Source of the DNA: an uncultured Balneola sp.
GTDB lineage: Bacteria > Bacteroidota > Rhodothermia > Balneolales > Balneolaceae
NCBI GenBank assembly: GCA_902529115.1
Contig: CABZVB010000001.1
Location: 231,921 to 295,920, forward strand
Reading direction: 5' to 3'
Length of the DNA stretch: 64,000 bases
Made by a program: the position numbers and the translations under genes
The notes under the pieces: model-generated
What the model was told of the DNA's origin: nothing
What the model saw: the letters and a program-made list of their open reading frames with translations, nothing else
The model's database searches: none
Shown: positions 26,721-35,811 of the stretch, in pieces
Layout: each line of letters opens with the position of its first letter
How positions within the stretch are numbered: position 1 is the stretch's first letter

Positions 26721-28538
26721 ATGGCTAAGGTCGATGTAATAATGCCCCAAATGGGGGAATCGGTAATGGAAGGGACGGTAATTGAGTGGACCAAACAAAT
26801 AGGTGATATTGTTGAGGTAGATGAAACACTTCTGGAAATTGCCACGGATAAAGTAGATAGCGAAGTTCCCTCTCCAGAGGCGGGTGTTTTGGTAGAAATT
26901 TTGGTAGAAGAAGGAGAAACTATAGAGGTGGGAAAACCTATTGCTCGAATAGTAACGGATGCGGGAACGGCATCAGAATCAATTACTGCAAATCCTACAA
27001 CAAACCCAGAGCCTGCTCCCACGCCGAGTGAAACCGTTAATGCGGCGACAACAAAGACCCAGCAATCGGATTCTCAAACTATAAGTGCAAATACAGCATC
27101 GCAAGGTAATATGGAAACAGTTGATGTGGTTATGCCCCAAATGGGAGAATCCGTTGTGGAAGCAACTGTTATAGGATGGATGAAAAAGGTAGGGGATACC
27201 GTTGATGAGGATGAAACAATTCTAGAAATTTCTACCGATAAAGTTGACTCAGAAGTTCCTTCGCCAGTAAAGGGGACTTTAATGGAAATTAGAGCTGAAG
27301 CCGATGATACCATTGAGGTTGGGCAGGTAATCGCAGTTATCGGTCTTATTGATGGGGCTTCTACTGGCTCACCCATGTCAACCACATCTGCTAATATTGG
27401 TAGTGCTGCTCCTCCCGTTACTCAACTAACTAAGGAGCAGATAGCAGCAATGAAGCCTGAAGAATTATCAGCTCAGCTAACTCCATCAGCAGCAGTTATT
27501 GCTACTGAAATACCTAGAGAGGGGTCTGATGGACAATTTTTCTCACCACTCGTTCGATCAATAGCCAAGAAAGAAGGTGTTAGTGTTCATGAGTTAGAAG
27601 GTATCCAAGGTACTGGACAAGCTGGTAGGGTCACGAAAAGAGATATTCTAAGTTATATTGCCGATAGACAAGCTGGCGCTAAAGAAACTAGCTTATCTGC
27701 GCCTTCCATTTCGTTAACTCGGCCAGGAAATTATTCTCCTAGTTCTGCAGAAGCTCTTTCTCAGGACAGCAAAGACTCTATTCAAGCAGGTCAACTTGAT
27801 GTTTCTAGAAGCCCAAAAGGTGAGATCGAAATAATTAAAATGGATCGTATGCGTAAAATGATATCCGAACATATGGTCCGCTCCAAACAAACATCGGCCC
27901 ACGTTACTACCTTTGCAGAGGTAGATGTCACTACTTTGGCACAATGGAGAAATAAACATAAGCAGGCTTTTCAACAAAAAACAGGAGTAAAATTAACCTT
28001 TACGCCCTTATTTGTAGAAGCTATCATCAAGGCTATGTTAGAATATCCAATGATTAACAGTTCGGTGGTTGGTGACGAAATACACGTGAAAAAAGATATA
28101 AATTTTGGCATTGCTGTTGCTTTGGGTAAAGGGGGAGAAGGTGGTTTAATTGTACCTGTGATGAAAAAAGCACAGCAGATGAATTTGGTAGGATTGGCTG
28201 AGGAAGTAAACAATGTTGCTCAAAAAGCACGAAGCAAAAAATTGAGTCCAGATGATTTGGCCGGTGGTACTATTACCTTGACCAACTATGGAAGTGTAGG
28301 AAATTTAATGGGGACCCCAATCATAAACCAGCCACAGGTCGCCATAATAGGCACAGGTGCTATAGTTAAGCGACCAATGGTGATGGAAACAGAACAGGGT
28401 GATGTGATTGCGGTTCGTCATATGATGTATTTGTCGATGAGTTACGATCATCGAATTATTGACGGCGCACATGGGGGGGCATTTGTGAGTCGTGTTAAGG
28501 AGATTTTAGAACAGCTTGACATGCATCGAGACATTTAG
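26721..28538 (+). CDS. 2-oxo acid dehydrogenase E2 acyltransferase with two lipoyl domains
   Basis: The core acyltransferase of a 2-oxo acid dehydrogenase complex, 605 residues. Domain order is lipoyl 1 (about 1-78, lipoylated K44), an Ala/Thr/Pro linker, lipoyl 2 (about 131-210, K174), a linker, the peripheral subunit-binding domain (about 270-312, SPLVRSIAKKEGV), and the catalytic domain (about 370-605) with YDHRIIDGA near residue 575. The MPQMGESV opening and double lipoyl layout resemble the SucB-like and branched-chain E2 groups. I cannot decide between 2-oxoglutarate, branched-chain and pyruvate substrates. No E1 or E3 gene is adjacent. panC follows after 2 bases, so the E2 is in an operon with pantothenate synthesis. 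Confidence 0.92.
   Translation: MAKVDVIMPQMGESVMEGTVIEWTKQIGDIVEVDETLLEIATDKVDSEVPSPEAGVLVEILVEEGETIEVGKPIARIVTDAGTASESITANPTTNPEPAPTPSETVNAATTKTQQSDSQTISANTASQGNMETVDVVMPQMGESVVEATVIGWMKKVGDTVDEDETILEISTDKVDSEVPSPVKGTLMEIRAEADDTIEVGQVIAVIGLIDGASTGSPMSTTSANIGSAAPPVTQLTKEQIAAMKPEELSAQLTPSAAVIATEIPREGSDGQFFSPLVRSIAKKEGVSVHELEGIQGTGQAGRVTKRDILSYIADRQAGAKETSLSAPSISLTRPGNYSPSSAEALSQDSKDSIQAGQLDVSRSPKGEIEIIKMDRMRKMISEHMVRSKQTSAHVTTFAEVDVTTLAQWRNKHKQAFQQKTGVKLTFTPLFVEAIIKAMLEYPMINSSVVGDEIHVKKDINFGIAVALGKGGEGGLIVPVMKKAQQMNLVGLAEEVNNVAQKARSKKLSPDDLAGGTITLTNYGSVGNLMGTPIINQPQVAIIGTGAIVKRPMVMETEQGDVIAVRHMMYLSMSYDHRIIDGAHGGAFVSRVKEILEQLDMHRDI
26727..27346 (+). repeat. Internal duplication encoding the two lipoyl domains
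   Basis: Two segments of roughly 230 bases, starting near 26730 and 27120, encode nearly the same domain. Both contain ATGCCCCAAATGGG and GATAAAGT followed by a GAAGTTCC stretch, with scattered third-position differences. The duplication is within one gene and reflects tandem lipoyl domains, not a mobile repeat. Confidence 0.85.
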
Positions 28539-28540
28539 AG

Positions 28541-29413
28541 ATGCAAGTTATTGGGCATATCCCTGAGCTTCGAAATATTATTCGGGGCTATAAACAAGAA
28601 GGAAAAAAAGTATCATTTGTACCCACCATGGGCGCATTACATGATGGTCATCTTTCTCTCATTCGACTTGCAAAAAAGCATTCCGATGTTGTACTGGTAT
28701 CTATTTATGTGAATCCTAAACAATTTGCTCTAAATGAGGACTTTGCAACTTATCCTAGTATGTTAGAGCAAGATCTTAGCTTTTGTAAACAAGAAGGGGT
28801 AACCTTGGTTTTCACTCCTGACACGCAGATAATGTATAATCAAGAACTTTACTTTAGCCTAGAGGTTCATACACTCAATAAATATTTAGACGGAGCATCT
28901 CGTCAGGGATATTTCCAGGGTATTGCATTAGTTGTAAACAAGTTGTTTAATATTGTAGAGCCTGATTTAGCTATATTTGGACAAAAAGATTATCAACAGT
29001 TCAAGGTAGTTGAAGCATTAGTTGAAGAATTTAATCACGGTATAGAGTTACTTATGGCGCCTATTGAACGAGCATCTGATGGCCTAGCCCTAAGTAGTAG
29101 AAATGCCTATTTGACTCCAACTCAACGTAAGACAGCTCCATTGCTGTATTCTAGCTTAGTTTCGGCAAAACATCAAATTGAAGAGGGAATGAAAGACTTA
29201 ACCACCATGTTTGATCTTTTGAAGCTGAACTTAACAGAAGCAGGCTTTCGAAATGATTATTTTGGTGTTTTCGATATCGGAAAATTACATCCTGTAGACC
29301 AGCTAATAGCTGGGCAGCGTTATCTAATTGCTGCAGCTACTTATCTAGGTAAAGCTCGGTTAATTGATAATGTAATCTTCACGAATAAAAAATCGATCAA
29401 AGGAGAATCGTGA
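28541..29413 (+). CDS. panC: Pantothenate synthetase
   Basis: A cytosolic enzyme joining pantoate and beta-alanine with ATP (EC 6.3.2.1). The 290-residue protein has the HIGH-type motif in FVPTMGALHDGHLSL, the VSIYVNPKQF segment, GQKDYQQ, and the KMSKS-like SSRNAYL loop. Length is normal. It starts 2 bases after the E2 stop and its TGA overlaps the panD ATG, so E2-panC-panD read as one operon that ends in the coenzyme A pathway. No panB is present here. Confidence 0.96.
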   Translation: MQVIGHIPELRNIIRGYKQEGKKVSFVPTMGALHDGHLSLIRLAKKHSDVVLVSIYVNPKQFALNEDFATYPSMLEQDLSFCKQEGVTLVFTPDTQIMYNQELYFSLEVHTLNKYLDGASRQGYFQGIALVVNKLFNIVEPDLAIFGQKDYQQFKVVEALVEEFNHGIELLMAPIERASDGLALSSRNAYLTPTQRKTAPLLYSSLVSAKHQIEEGMKDLTTMFDLLKLNLTEAGFRNDYFGVFDIGKLHPVDQLIAGQRYLIAAATYLGKARLIDNVIFTNKKSIKGES

Positions 29414-29823
29414 TGAAGCTAACTATGTTTAAATCTAAGTTGCATCAAATGGTTGTCACTGAAGCCAATTTGATGTACGAGGGTAGTATAACCATTGATC
29501 AAGACTTGTTAGACCAAGCTCACTTACTTTCATACGAAAAAGTACAGGTACTGAACATCACAAATGGACAACGATTAGAAACCTATACAATTCCAGGAGA
29601 GAGAGGTTCTAGAGTATGTTGCTTAAATGGCGCCGCTGCTAGATTTACTCAGGTAGGTGATCGAATTATTGTAATTGCCTACGCAGAAATGACTCCTGAG
29701 GAAGCAAGAACCCATCAACCTCGTGTGGTGGTTGTTGATGAACACAATAACCCAAAAACTATTTTGGATTACTCGCAACCTGCCACTACCTATAGCCTAG
29801 AAACAGGCTTAAATGTAAAATAA
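29413..29823 (+). CDS. panD: Aspartate 1-decarboxylase (pyruvoyl enzyme precursor)
   Basis: Makes beta-alanine from aspartate (EC 4.1.1.11), the second PanC substrate. The proenzyme cleaves itself between Gly and Ser to form a pyruvoyl group; YEGSITID is present. Starting at the ATG at 29413 puts the site at G24-S25, exactly the family position. That is why I prefer it to the GTG three bases earlier. A strong AAAGGAG lies about 9 bases upstream, inside the end of panC, and the stop/start overlap is TGATG. LNGAAAR and other conserved segments follow; the length of 136 residues is typical. Confidence 0.96.
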   Translation: MKLTMFKSKLHQMVVTEANLMYEGSITIDQDLLDQAHLLSYEKVQVLNITNGQRLETYTIPGERGSRVCCLNGAAARFTQVGDRIIVIAYAEMTPEEARTHQPRVVVVDEHNNPKTILDYSQPATTYSLETGLNVK

Positions 29824-29909
29824 TATATACCGTGCACCTGTTAAAACAACTCTAGCGTATATTTATACAGTTAGCTATTAAATGCTGAATTTATAGCCAG
29901 TTATAAAAT

Positions 29910-29929
29910 TTCACATAAACTTTTGTGAA
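29910..29929. promoter_or_regulatory. Inverted repeat upstream of the MacB-type efflux operon
   Basis: TTCACA (29910-29915) and TGTGAA (29924-29929) form a 6-base inverted repeat with an 8-base spacer, 59 bases ahead of the HlyD gene. It could be a regulator site or a small hairpin. Its half-sites point the opposite way from a CRP consensus (TGTGA...TCACA). Function is unproven. Confidence 0.25.
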
Positions 29930-29947
29930 GACTTGCAAACTGTTTAA

Positions 29948-29963
29948 AGTTTTTGAAAAAACT
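29948..29963. promoter_or_regulatory. 16-base palindrome before the HlyD gene
   Basis: AGTTTTT-GA-AAAAACT is a perfect palindrome with 7-base arms, placed 25 bases before the HlyD start codon. The position suits an operator overlapping the promoter or leader. A+T-rich DNA produces such palindromes by chance, so support is weak. Confidence 0.25.
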
Positions 29964-29987
29964 GCTTTATAACAAATTTCTCTTTAC

Positions 29988-31244
29988 ATGAAAAAAAGAA
30001 TATTCATACTTGGCACGTTTGTACTACTCCTACTAGCTATATGGTTATTTAACCAAAGCGAAGCAACCAATTTTATTGACCTTTACACTACACCTAGAGT
30101 GGGAAGTTTTGAGGTAGATGTAACCACTACTGGAGAACTCCGAGCAAAAAATTCTGTTGAAATCAGAGGGCCACAAGGTGCGCGCGATTTTCGGGTTAAT
30201 AATATGCCAATTCAACGACTCGTTCCAGAAGGGAGTATTGTAAAAAAAGGTGATTTTGTTGCCGAACTAGACCGATCTGAAATCATGGGCAAACTACAGG
30301 ATGCTCAGTTGGACGTTCAGTCTGCAGAATCTCAAGTAATCCAGGCACAGTTAGATACAACTTTAACGTTGTCACAAGCTAGAGATAATTTAGTCAATCT
30401 CCGATTTGCTTTAGAGGAACGGCAGATAGAAGTAGATCAGTCAAGGTACGAGTCTCCTGCTGTTCAAAGACAAGCAGAGATCGAATTGGATAGAGCAAAG
30501 CGTCAATTAACTCAAGAGACCAAAAACTATCAAACCAAAGTAAAACAATCGGAAGCGCAATTACGCGAAGTTGAGACAGAGTTGCAGAAAAAACGTAATG
30601 AAATTGTTAAGATTCGACAGCTCATGGCTCAGTTTACTGTATATGCGCCCGATCAAGGTATGATTATCTACCGCAGGAATTGGGATGGTTCTAAAATAAC
30701 CGAGGGGGGACAGATTAGTGCCTGGAGTCCGGTAGTAGCCGAATTACCAGATTTCAGTGTGATGGAATCTGTGACTTATGTCAATGAAGTAGATATACAA
30801 AAAATTGAGTTGGGTCAGATTGTACAAGTAGGGTTAGATGCAGTACCTGATAAAGTACTCACCGGTATTGTAACGAATGTGGCAAATATTGGCGAACAAC
30901 GTAAAAACTACGACTCAAAAGTATTTGAAGTAGTCATTGAAATTAATGAGTCGGATAGCTTACTGCGACCTGCCATGACCACCAGTAATCAAATAAAAAT
31001 CGCTTCAGTGGAGAATGCATTATCGGTACCTCTAGAAGCTATACATGCAGAGGATTCATTAACCTTTGTATACAAACGAGAGGGTTTGGATGTGGTACTG
31101 CAAGAAGTGAAGATAGGATTGGTTAATGAAAACGAAGTTATCATAGAAAGAGGATTAAATGACAAAGATGAATTGTACTTAAGTGTCCCTTCAGACACAT
31201 CTGGCATAGACCAAATTCTTATACCATCCGATGGGGTGAAGTAA
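29988..31244 (+). CDS. HlyD-type periplasmic adaptor of an ABC efflux system
   Basis: A 418-residue membrane-fusion protein with an N-terminal signal anchor (about residues 5-22). A first half-lipoyl strand region (about 40-90, VTTTGELRAKNSVEIRG) precedes a long coiled-coil hairpin rich in Q, E and R (about 95-205). The second lipoyl half (FTVYAPDQGMIIYRR) and a beta-barrel region (VQVGLDAVPDKVLTGIVTNV) follow. Such adaptors bridge an inner-membrane transporter and a TolC channel. It is 5 bases ahead of a MacB-type permease, and a TolC gene follows. This points to tripartite export, probably of a peptide, lipid or drug; the substrate is unknown. Confidence 0.88.
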   Translation: MKKRIFILGTFVLLLLAIWLFNQSEATNFIDLYTTPRVGSFEVDVTTTGELRAKNSVEIRGPQGARDFRVNNMPIQRLVPEGSIVKKGDFVAELDRSEIMGKLQDAQLDVQSAESQVIQAQLDTTLTLSQARDNLVNLRFALEERQIEVDQSRYESPAVQRQAEIELDRAKRQLTQETKNYQTKVKQSEAQLREVETELQKKRNEIVKIRQLMAQFTVYAPDQGMIIYRRNWDGSKITEGGQISAWSPVVAELPDFSVMESVTYVNEVDIQKIELGQIVQVGLDAVPDKVLTGIVTNVANIGEQRKNYDSKVFEVVIEINESDSLLRPAMTTSNQIKIASVENALSVPLEAIHAEDSLTFVYKREGLDVVLQEVKIGLVNENEVIIERGLNDKDELYLSVPSDTSGIDQILIPSDGVK

Positions 31245-31249
31245 GTCCC

Positions 31250-32635
31250 ATGAGTTATATTAATAGTCAAAAACTTCTTTATAATTTAAACATTGCCTTA
31301 GAAGCCATTCAAAGAAATAAGCTCCGCGCACTGCTTACCTCATTGGGTATTATTTTCGGGGTAGCATCGGTTATAGCAATGTTGGCTATTGGCAGTGGTG
31401 CACAACAAGAAGTTTTAAGTCAAATGGAGCTCTTAGGTACGAATAACGTAATTATTCAGCCTATACTTGAGCAAACAGAAGGACAAGTTGGGCAAGATAA
31501 TGGGGAGGGGGAGTCCAACAAGTATTCTCCAGGCTTAACATTACACGACATCGAAAGTATTCGTGAGTTGATTCCAGAGGTTGAATACATTAGCCCCGAA
31601 ATCGTATTCGAATCCAATTTTATACGTAAAGCGAGAATGCGAAGTGGAAAAATTGTAGGAGTTAGTGAGGAGTATTTTGATATAAATAGCTTTAGTTTAA
31701 TTGAAGGGAATAACTTCAATCACTCTCAAATCGAGCGAGCAGAACCCGTTTGCGTTATTGGCTATGACGTTAAAACCAAGTTTTTTCCTGGTGAAAATCC
31801 TATCGGAAAAAAAATAAAGATAGGAAACTTATGGCTTACTGTAGTTGGTGTACTACAAAAAAAAGAGTTGAGTACAGAAAATATTGAACGCTTAGGTATT
31901 CGTAATTATAATCTTGATATTTTTGCCCCTATTACAACAGTAATACTTCGATTTAAAAATAGAGCTTTGGTTACAAAAGACGACATTGATGTAAGTGGAG
32001 TTGGAGGTTTTAGAGGAGGGAGGTTTGGTTTACAAGGAGGAGTTAGCTCAGATGATGATAAAGAAGATTTTGGGACTATTAATTATCATCAACTCGATAA
32101 AGTAATCGTTCGAGTAAGTGACTCTGACTATAGTGTATCTATTGCAGAAGTACTATCCAGGATGCTTAAGCGCCGTCATAATGGGGTGGTTGATTATGAA
32201 ATTATTGTCCCAGAACAGCTACTTCAACAAGAGCAACGAACCAAGCGTATTTTTAATATTGTATTGTCATCAATAGCTTCCATTTCTCTCATTGTTGGCG
32301 GGATTGGCATCATGAATATTATGTTAGCATCGGTGGTGGAACGATATAAAGAGATAGGCCTAAGGTTAGCTGTAGGTGCACAGAAGAAAGATATTGAACT
32401 TCAGTTTTTAACAGAATCTCTAGCCTTAAGCATAGGTGGAGGTCTGGTCGGAATATTTTTGGGAGTGGTATTTAGCTTTGCAATTGAATGGACTGCTGAT
32501 ATTGCAACTATTATAAGTCCGTTTTCTATTATCATTTCATTTGGAGTGGCCTTGATAATTGGGGTAATATTTGGATATATGCCTGCCCGAAGAGCTGCTC
32601 AACAAGATCCTGTACATGCATTACGCCATGAATAA
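31250..32635 (+). CDS. MacB/FtsX-type ABC transporter permease
   Basis: A 461-residue type VII ABC permease. There is one N-terminal helix (LRALLTSLGIIFGVASVIAMLAIG, about residues 25-48), a large periplasmic MacB core domain (about 55-320), then three C-terminal helices of the FtsX domain (about 335-455), including the GGIGIMNIMLASVVERYKEIGLR stretch typical of these permeases. There is no Walker A or B sequence in it, so unlike E. coli MacB it lacks a fused ATPase, and no ATPase gene precedes or follows. An ATP-binding subunit must come from elsewhere if the system is active. It is embedded between the adaptor and TolC genes. Confidence 0.9.
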   Translation: MSYINSQKLLYNLNIALEAIQRNKLRALLTSLGIIFGVASVIAMLAIGSGAQQEVLSQMELLGTNNVIIQPILEQTEGQVGQDNGEGESNKYSPGLTLHDIESIRELIPEVEYISPEIVFESNFIRKARMRSGKIVGVSEEYFDINSFSLIEGNNFNHSQIERAEPVCVIGYDVKTKFFPGENPIGKKIKIGNLWLTVVGVLQKKELSTENIERLGIRNYNLDIFAPITTVILRFKNRALVTKDDIDVSGVGGFRGGRFGLQGGVSSDDDKEDFGTINYHQLDKVIVRVSDSDYSVSIAEVLSRMLKRRHNGVVDYEIIVPEQLLQQEQRTKRIFNIVLSSIASISLIVGGIGIMNIMLASVVERYKEIGLRLAVGAQKKDIELQFLTESLALSIGGGLVGIFLGVVFSFAIEWTADIATIISPFSIIISFGVALIIGVIFGYMPARRAAQQDPVHALRHE

Positions 32636-34142
32636 GTCAATATTCCCCCTTTTCTTGCTTGGATGTATAATTACTAGTTCTAATACATTCGCTCAAACAA
32701 TACAAGAAGGAGAACCAGCAGCGGTTGATATCCTTTCGTCTACTCGAGTGTTTGGGTTAGAACAGAGTATTGAATATGCCAAACTCAACAGCCCATTGTC
32801 TAGGGCAGCTCGCTATGCGTTATTATCAGCAAAGTGGAGATTCCGAAGTTTTCGAGCCGATTTACTGCCAAGCATTAGTTTGACTGGTGATGCACCCAAT
32901 TACAATAAGTCTATTTTCTCTAATATACTAGACGATGGTACTGTAACTTTTTCTTCAAGAACCCAATCTGAGGCATCTTTAGGGGTTTCAATTGATCAGG
33001 ATATAATGCCTACAGGAGGTCGTCTTTCTTTATCATCGGGGCTTACCCGACTAGGTATATTTCAAAGTGAAAATACCTATTTATGGCAAAGCACTCCTCT
33101 TGTTGCTAGCTATCGGCAACCTTTGAACCAATTTAACTCACTCAAGTGGAGGGCAATTACCGAACCTCTTCGTTATCGAATTGCTCAAAAGCAGTATGTA
33201 GAGGATCTAGAAAATCTAGCATTTACTGTGACGCAAAGCTTTTTTGACCTCCTTCTAGCCAAAATAAATGTGGAAGTAGCCGAGTTCAACGTAACGGTGA
33301 ATGATTCTATTTACAATATATCTCAAGGTCGTTTTCAAGTGGGTAGTATTGCAGAAAATGAGCTCTTGCAAAGTGAACTCGAGTTTCGTAATGCACGGAA
33401 CTCATTGACAACCGCTCGAATTAATTATTTGCGTATTGAGGAAGAATTTAAAGTTTTATTAGGTTTAGATGACGATGAAATTTTGGAAATTATTCTCCCA
33501 AGTGTTGCCCCTTCTTTTGGTTTAGATGTTGAGCAGGCTTATGAGTTGGCCCGCGAAAATAACTCTACTGCACTTCAGTTCAAACTCAACGAATTACTCG
33601 CGGACCAAACCTATGATCAAACCAGAAAATCTACCGGGCTTTCGGCTACTCTTCTAGCTAGTTATGGCTTAAACCAAACATCATCAGATTTTGAACAACT
33701 ATATGAAGATTCACAAAGCCGGCAATTTTTTAGCTTAGGTTTTGAGATTCCAATCTTTAACTGGGGTAAAAACATGGCTGAAATCAAGTCTGCGCGAAAT
33801 GATCAAATGCAAACAGCCAACACAATTGACTACCAAAAAAGGCAGTTTGAGCTTAGCATTAAAAGTACAGTAAGAGAGTTCCCACAACTTCGGGATCAGG
33901 TCGAATTAGCCAGAATTTCTGATGAAATAGCTACGCGTCGTTACGACGTATCTAAGAATCGATACTTGATAGGCCGAATCGATATAACTAATCTTTTTAT
34001 TGCGCAGAATGCAAAAGATGGTGCTCGTCGAAATTACATCCAATCGTTACGTTCCTATTGGACAGGTTATTACAATTTAAGAAGGCTAACTTTATATGAT
34101 TTTGAACAAGATGAGCACATACTATATAGTACTGAATTTTGA
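32628..34142 (+). CDS. TolC-family outer-membrane efflux channel (ABC operon)
   Basis: A 504-residue outer-membrane factor. I start it at the ATG at 32628, because this gives a clean signal peptide (MNKSIFPLFLLG...TFAQ) and an 8-base overlap with the permease; a longer frame opens at 32571 but adds 19 residues with no signal function. Two OEP repeats are visible, with long amphipathic helices around 150-245 and 370-470 and the usual beta segments between. It completes an adaptor-permease-channel operon. The convergent amidohydrolase ends 20 bases downstream. Confidence 0.87.
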   Translation: MNKSIFPLFLLGCIITSSNTFAQTIQEGEPAAVDILSSTRVFGLEQSIEYAKLNSPLSRAARYALLSAKWRFRSFRADLLPSISLTGDAPNYNKSIFSNILDDGTVTFSSRTQSEASLGVSIDQDIMPTGGRLSLSSGLTRLGIFQSENTYLWQSTPLVASYRQPLNQFNSLKWRAITEPLRYRIAQKQYVEDLENLAFTVTQSFFDLLLAKINVEVAEFNVTVNDSIYNISQGRFQVGSIAENELLQSELEFRNARNSLTTARINYLRIEEEFKVLLGLDDDEILEIILPSVAPSFGLDVEQAYELARENNSTALQFKLNELLADQTYDQTRKSTGLSATLLASYGLNQTSSDFEQLYEDSQSRQFFSLGFEIPIFNWGKNMAEIKSARNDQMQTANTIDYQKRQFELSIKSTVREFPQLRDQVELARISDEIATRRYDVSKNRYLIGRIDITNLFIAQNAKDGARRNYIQSLRSYWTGYYNLRRLTLYDFEQDEHILYSTEF

Positions 34143-34162
34143 GTGGCGCACTTAGCCCACCA

Positions 34163-35743
34163 TTAATAATCTAGACCTGGTTGGGTAATATCCGTCCCCT
34201 CATTCTCCTTTGCTACTTTAACCATGTCGGCCACATCTTTTAAGAGTGCTTTAGCATCAAAGACGATTCCATCTTTGACAGTATATACAACCCCGCCGTG
34301 CCGAGTAACTTCATTGTCTTCGTTTACAAGTATAGCACCAGTACCAAATAGGACTTTTAAGTTTGCCATGGGATTAGCATCTACAATTACCATATCAGCC
34401 AACTTACCTATTTCAATGGTTCCAAGTTTGTCATCTACCCCAAGTACTTCTGCCCCCTTCAATGATGCTGATTGGAATATCTCTAAAGGATGAAAACCTG
34501 CTTCTCGCATGAGCTCCATTTCTTGAATATATCCAAACCCGTATAACTTATAGATGTATCCTGCATCTGAACCTAAGGTCACGCGACCTCCTCTATTTTT
34601 ATATTCATTCACAAACTCCATCCAGAGCCGGAAATTTTCTTTCCATACAATTTCCTGCTCGGTTCCCCAATCAAGCCAATATGAACCGTGTGAAATTCGG
34701 CTAGGTTCGTAAAATCGCCATAGAGAAGGAAGAGTGTATCGTTCATGCCATTCTGCACGGCGTTGGGTCATTAAACTTCTATTAGCTTCATAAATAGTGA
34801 AGGTTGGATTCAATGTATAATCTAATTCAAGCATTTCATCCATCACCTCATTCCACTTCTCTGAATAGGGTTCAGCTGCTTGAGCCCATAACTTACCAGC
34901 TTCCTCGAACCTATGTTGTTCGTTGTTATAATTGTAATTCAGCGGATAGTTTTGAATGATTTGATCCTCGAAAAGAGCCTCCGGTAGTCCATACCAATGA
35001 GTCATACTAGTCAATCCTAATTGAGCGGACCGAAGAGCATTATTGTATACCACGCGGGTCTGTGCGTGATGGGTCATGGTTCCGAGTCCTCGTTTATTTG
35101 CTTCATCGATGGCTGCAGCATATACTTCTGGACTCGCGCCAAAAAATTTAATCCCATCTGCGCCAGCATCATCAATCATTTTCACCCATTCGCGCGCATC
35201 TTCTGGGTTGATAATCGGGCGATCGAAACTATTTCCAAACCCAATCCAAGCAGAAATACGAGGTGCCGTAATTTTATTTTTTTCGCTGAGTTTTTTATGT
35301 CGCAAGGTCCATTCCATACCATTACCTGAACCAGGTTCACGTATTGAGGTTATTCCATGGGCTAGCCAAAGCTTGTATACATATTCAGGTACTGTACCTT
35401 GCGCTCCACCGCCTGTATGGGCATGCATATCAAAAAAACCTGGTAGCATATACATCCCAGTTGCATCAATCACCTCAGTATTTTCATCGGCCTGTGGTCG
35501 GCGCCGATCATTAATCGGTAAGCCTGGATAACCAACCGTTCTAATGCTACTTATTACATTTCCTTCCACCACTACATCTACTGGGCCAGTTGCAGGGGAA
35601 CCTGTGCCATCAATAAGATGAACTCCACGAATGATGAGCCGATCATACGGACCACCACCTTCGCTTCTTTCGGGTGCATCTGGCATTTGCGCATGCAATA
35701 CCATTGGTAATAGTAAACATAATAGAATTAGAATTTTTTTCAT
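34163..35743 (-). CDS. Secreted amidohydrolase-family metal-dependent hydrolase
   Basis: A 526-residue protein with a signal peptide (MKKILILLCLLLPMVLHAQ), so it acts outside the cytoplasm. The TIM-barrel metal-binding motifs of the amidohydrolase superfamily are present: HxH in FFDMHAHTG (about residues 105-112), His in TMTHHAQ, His in MTHWYG, and the Asp in TLGSDAGY. The N- and C-terminal beta-sandwich (LIIRGVHLIDGTG; GKLADMVIVDANP) is typical of imidazolonepropionase/prolidase-like members. The substrate cannot be told; peptidase or cyclic-amide hydrolase are both possible. The next gene upstream on the same strand encodes an M20 dipeptidase. Confidence 0.88.
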   Translation of the reverse strand: MKKILILLCLLLPMVLHAQMPDAPERSEGGGPYDRLIIRGVHLIDGTGSPATGPVDVVVEGNVISSIRTVGYPGLPINDRRRPQADENTEVIDATGMYMLPGFFDMHAHTGGGAQGTVPEYVYKLWLAHGITSIREPGSGNGMEWTLRHKKLSEKNKITAPRISAWIGFGNSFDRPIINPEDAREWVKMIDDAGADGIKFFGASPEVYAAAIDEANKRGLGTMTHHAQTRVVYNNALRSAQLGLTSMTHWYGLPEALFEDQIIQNYPLNYNYNNEQHRFEEAGKLWAQAAEPYSEKWNEVMDEMLELDYTLNPTFTIYEANRSLMTQRRAEWHERYTLPSLWRFYEPSRISHGSYWLDWGTEQEIVWKENFRLWMEFVNEYKNRGGRVTLGSDAGYIYKLYGFGYIQEMELMREAGFHPLEIFQSASLKGAEVLGVDDKLGTIEIGKLADMVIVDANPMANLKVLFGTGAILVNEDNEVTRHGGVVYTVKDGIVFDAKALLKDVADMVKVAKENEGTDITQPGLDY

Positions 35744-35811
35744 GACAGCTTTTTCTTGTTAATGTAACTGGTTGATGTAATTAAAAACACTGGTTTGTTT
35801 TCTGAACAAAA

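Noticed and set aside
29910..29929. CRP-binding site before the efflux operon, as a link to the adenylate cyclase
   Set aside because: The half-sites are inside out compared with TGTGA-N6-TCACA, and no CRP-like gene is in the window.
32571..32627. Longer N-terminus for the ABC-operon TolC
   Set aside because: It adds 19 residues before a clean signal peptide and would overlap the permease by 65 bases; the ATG at 32628 is better.
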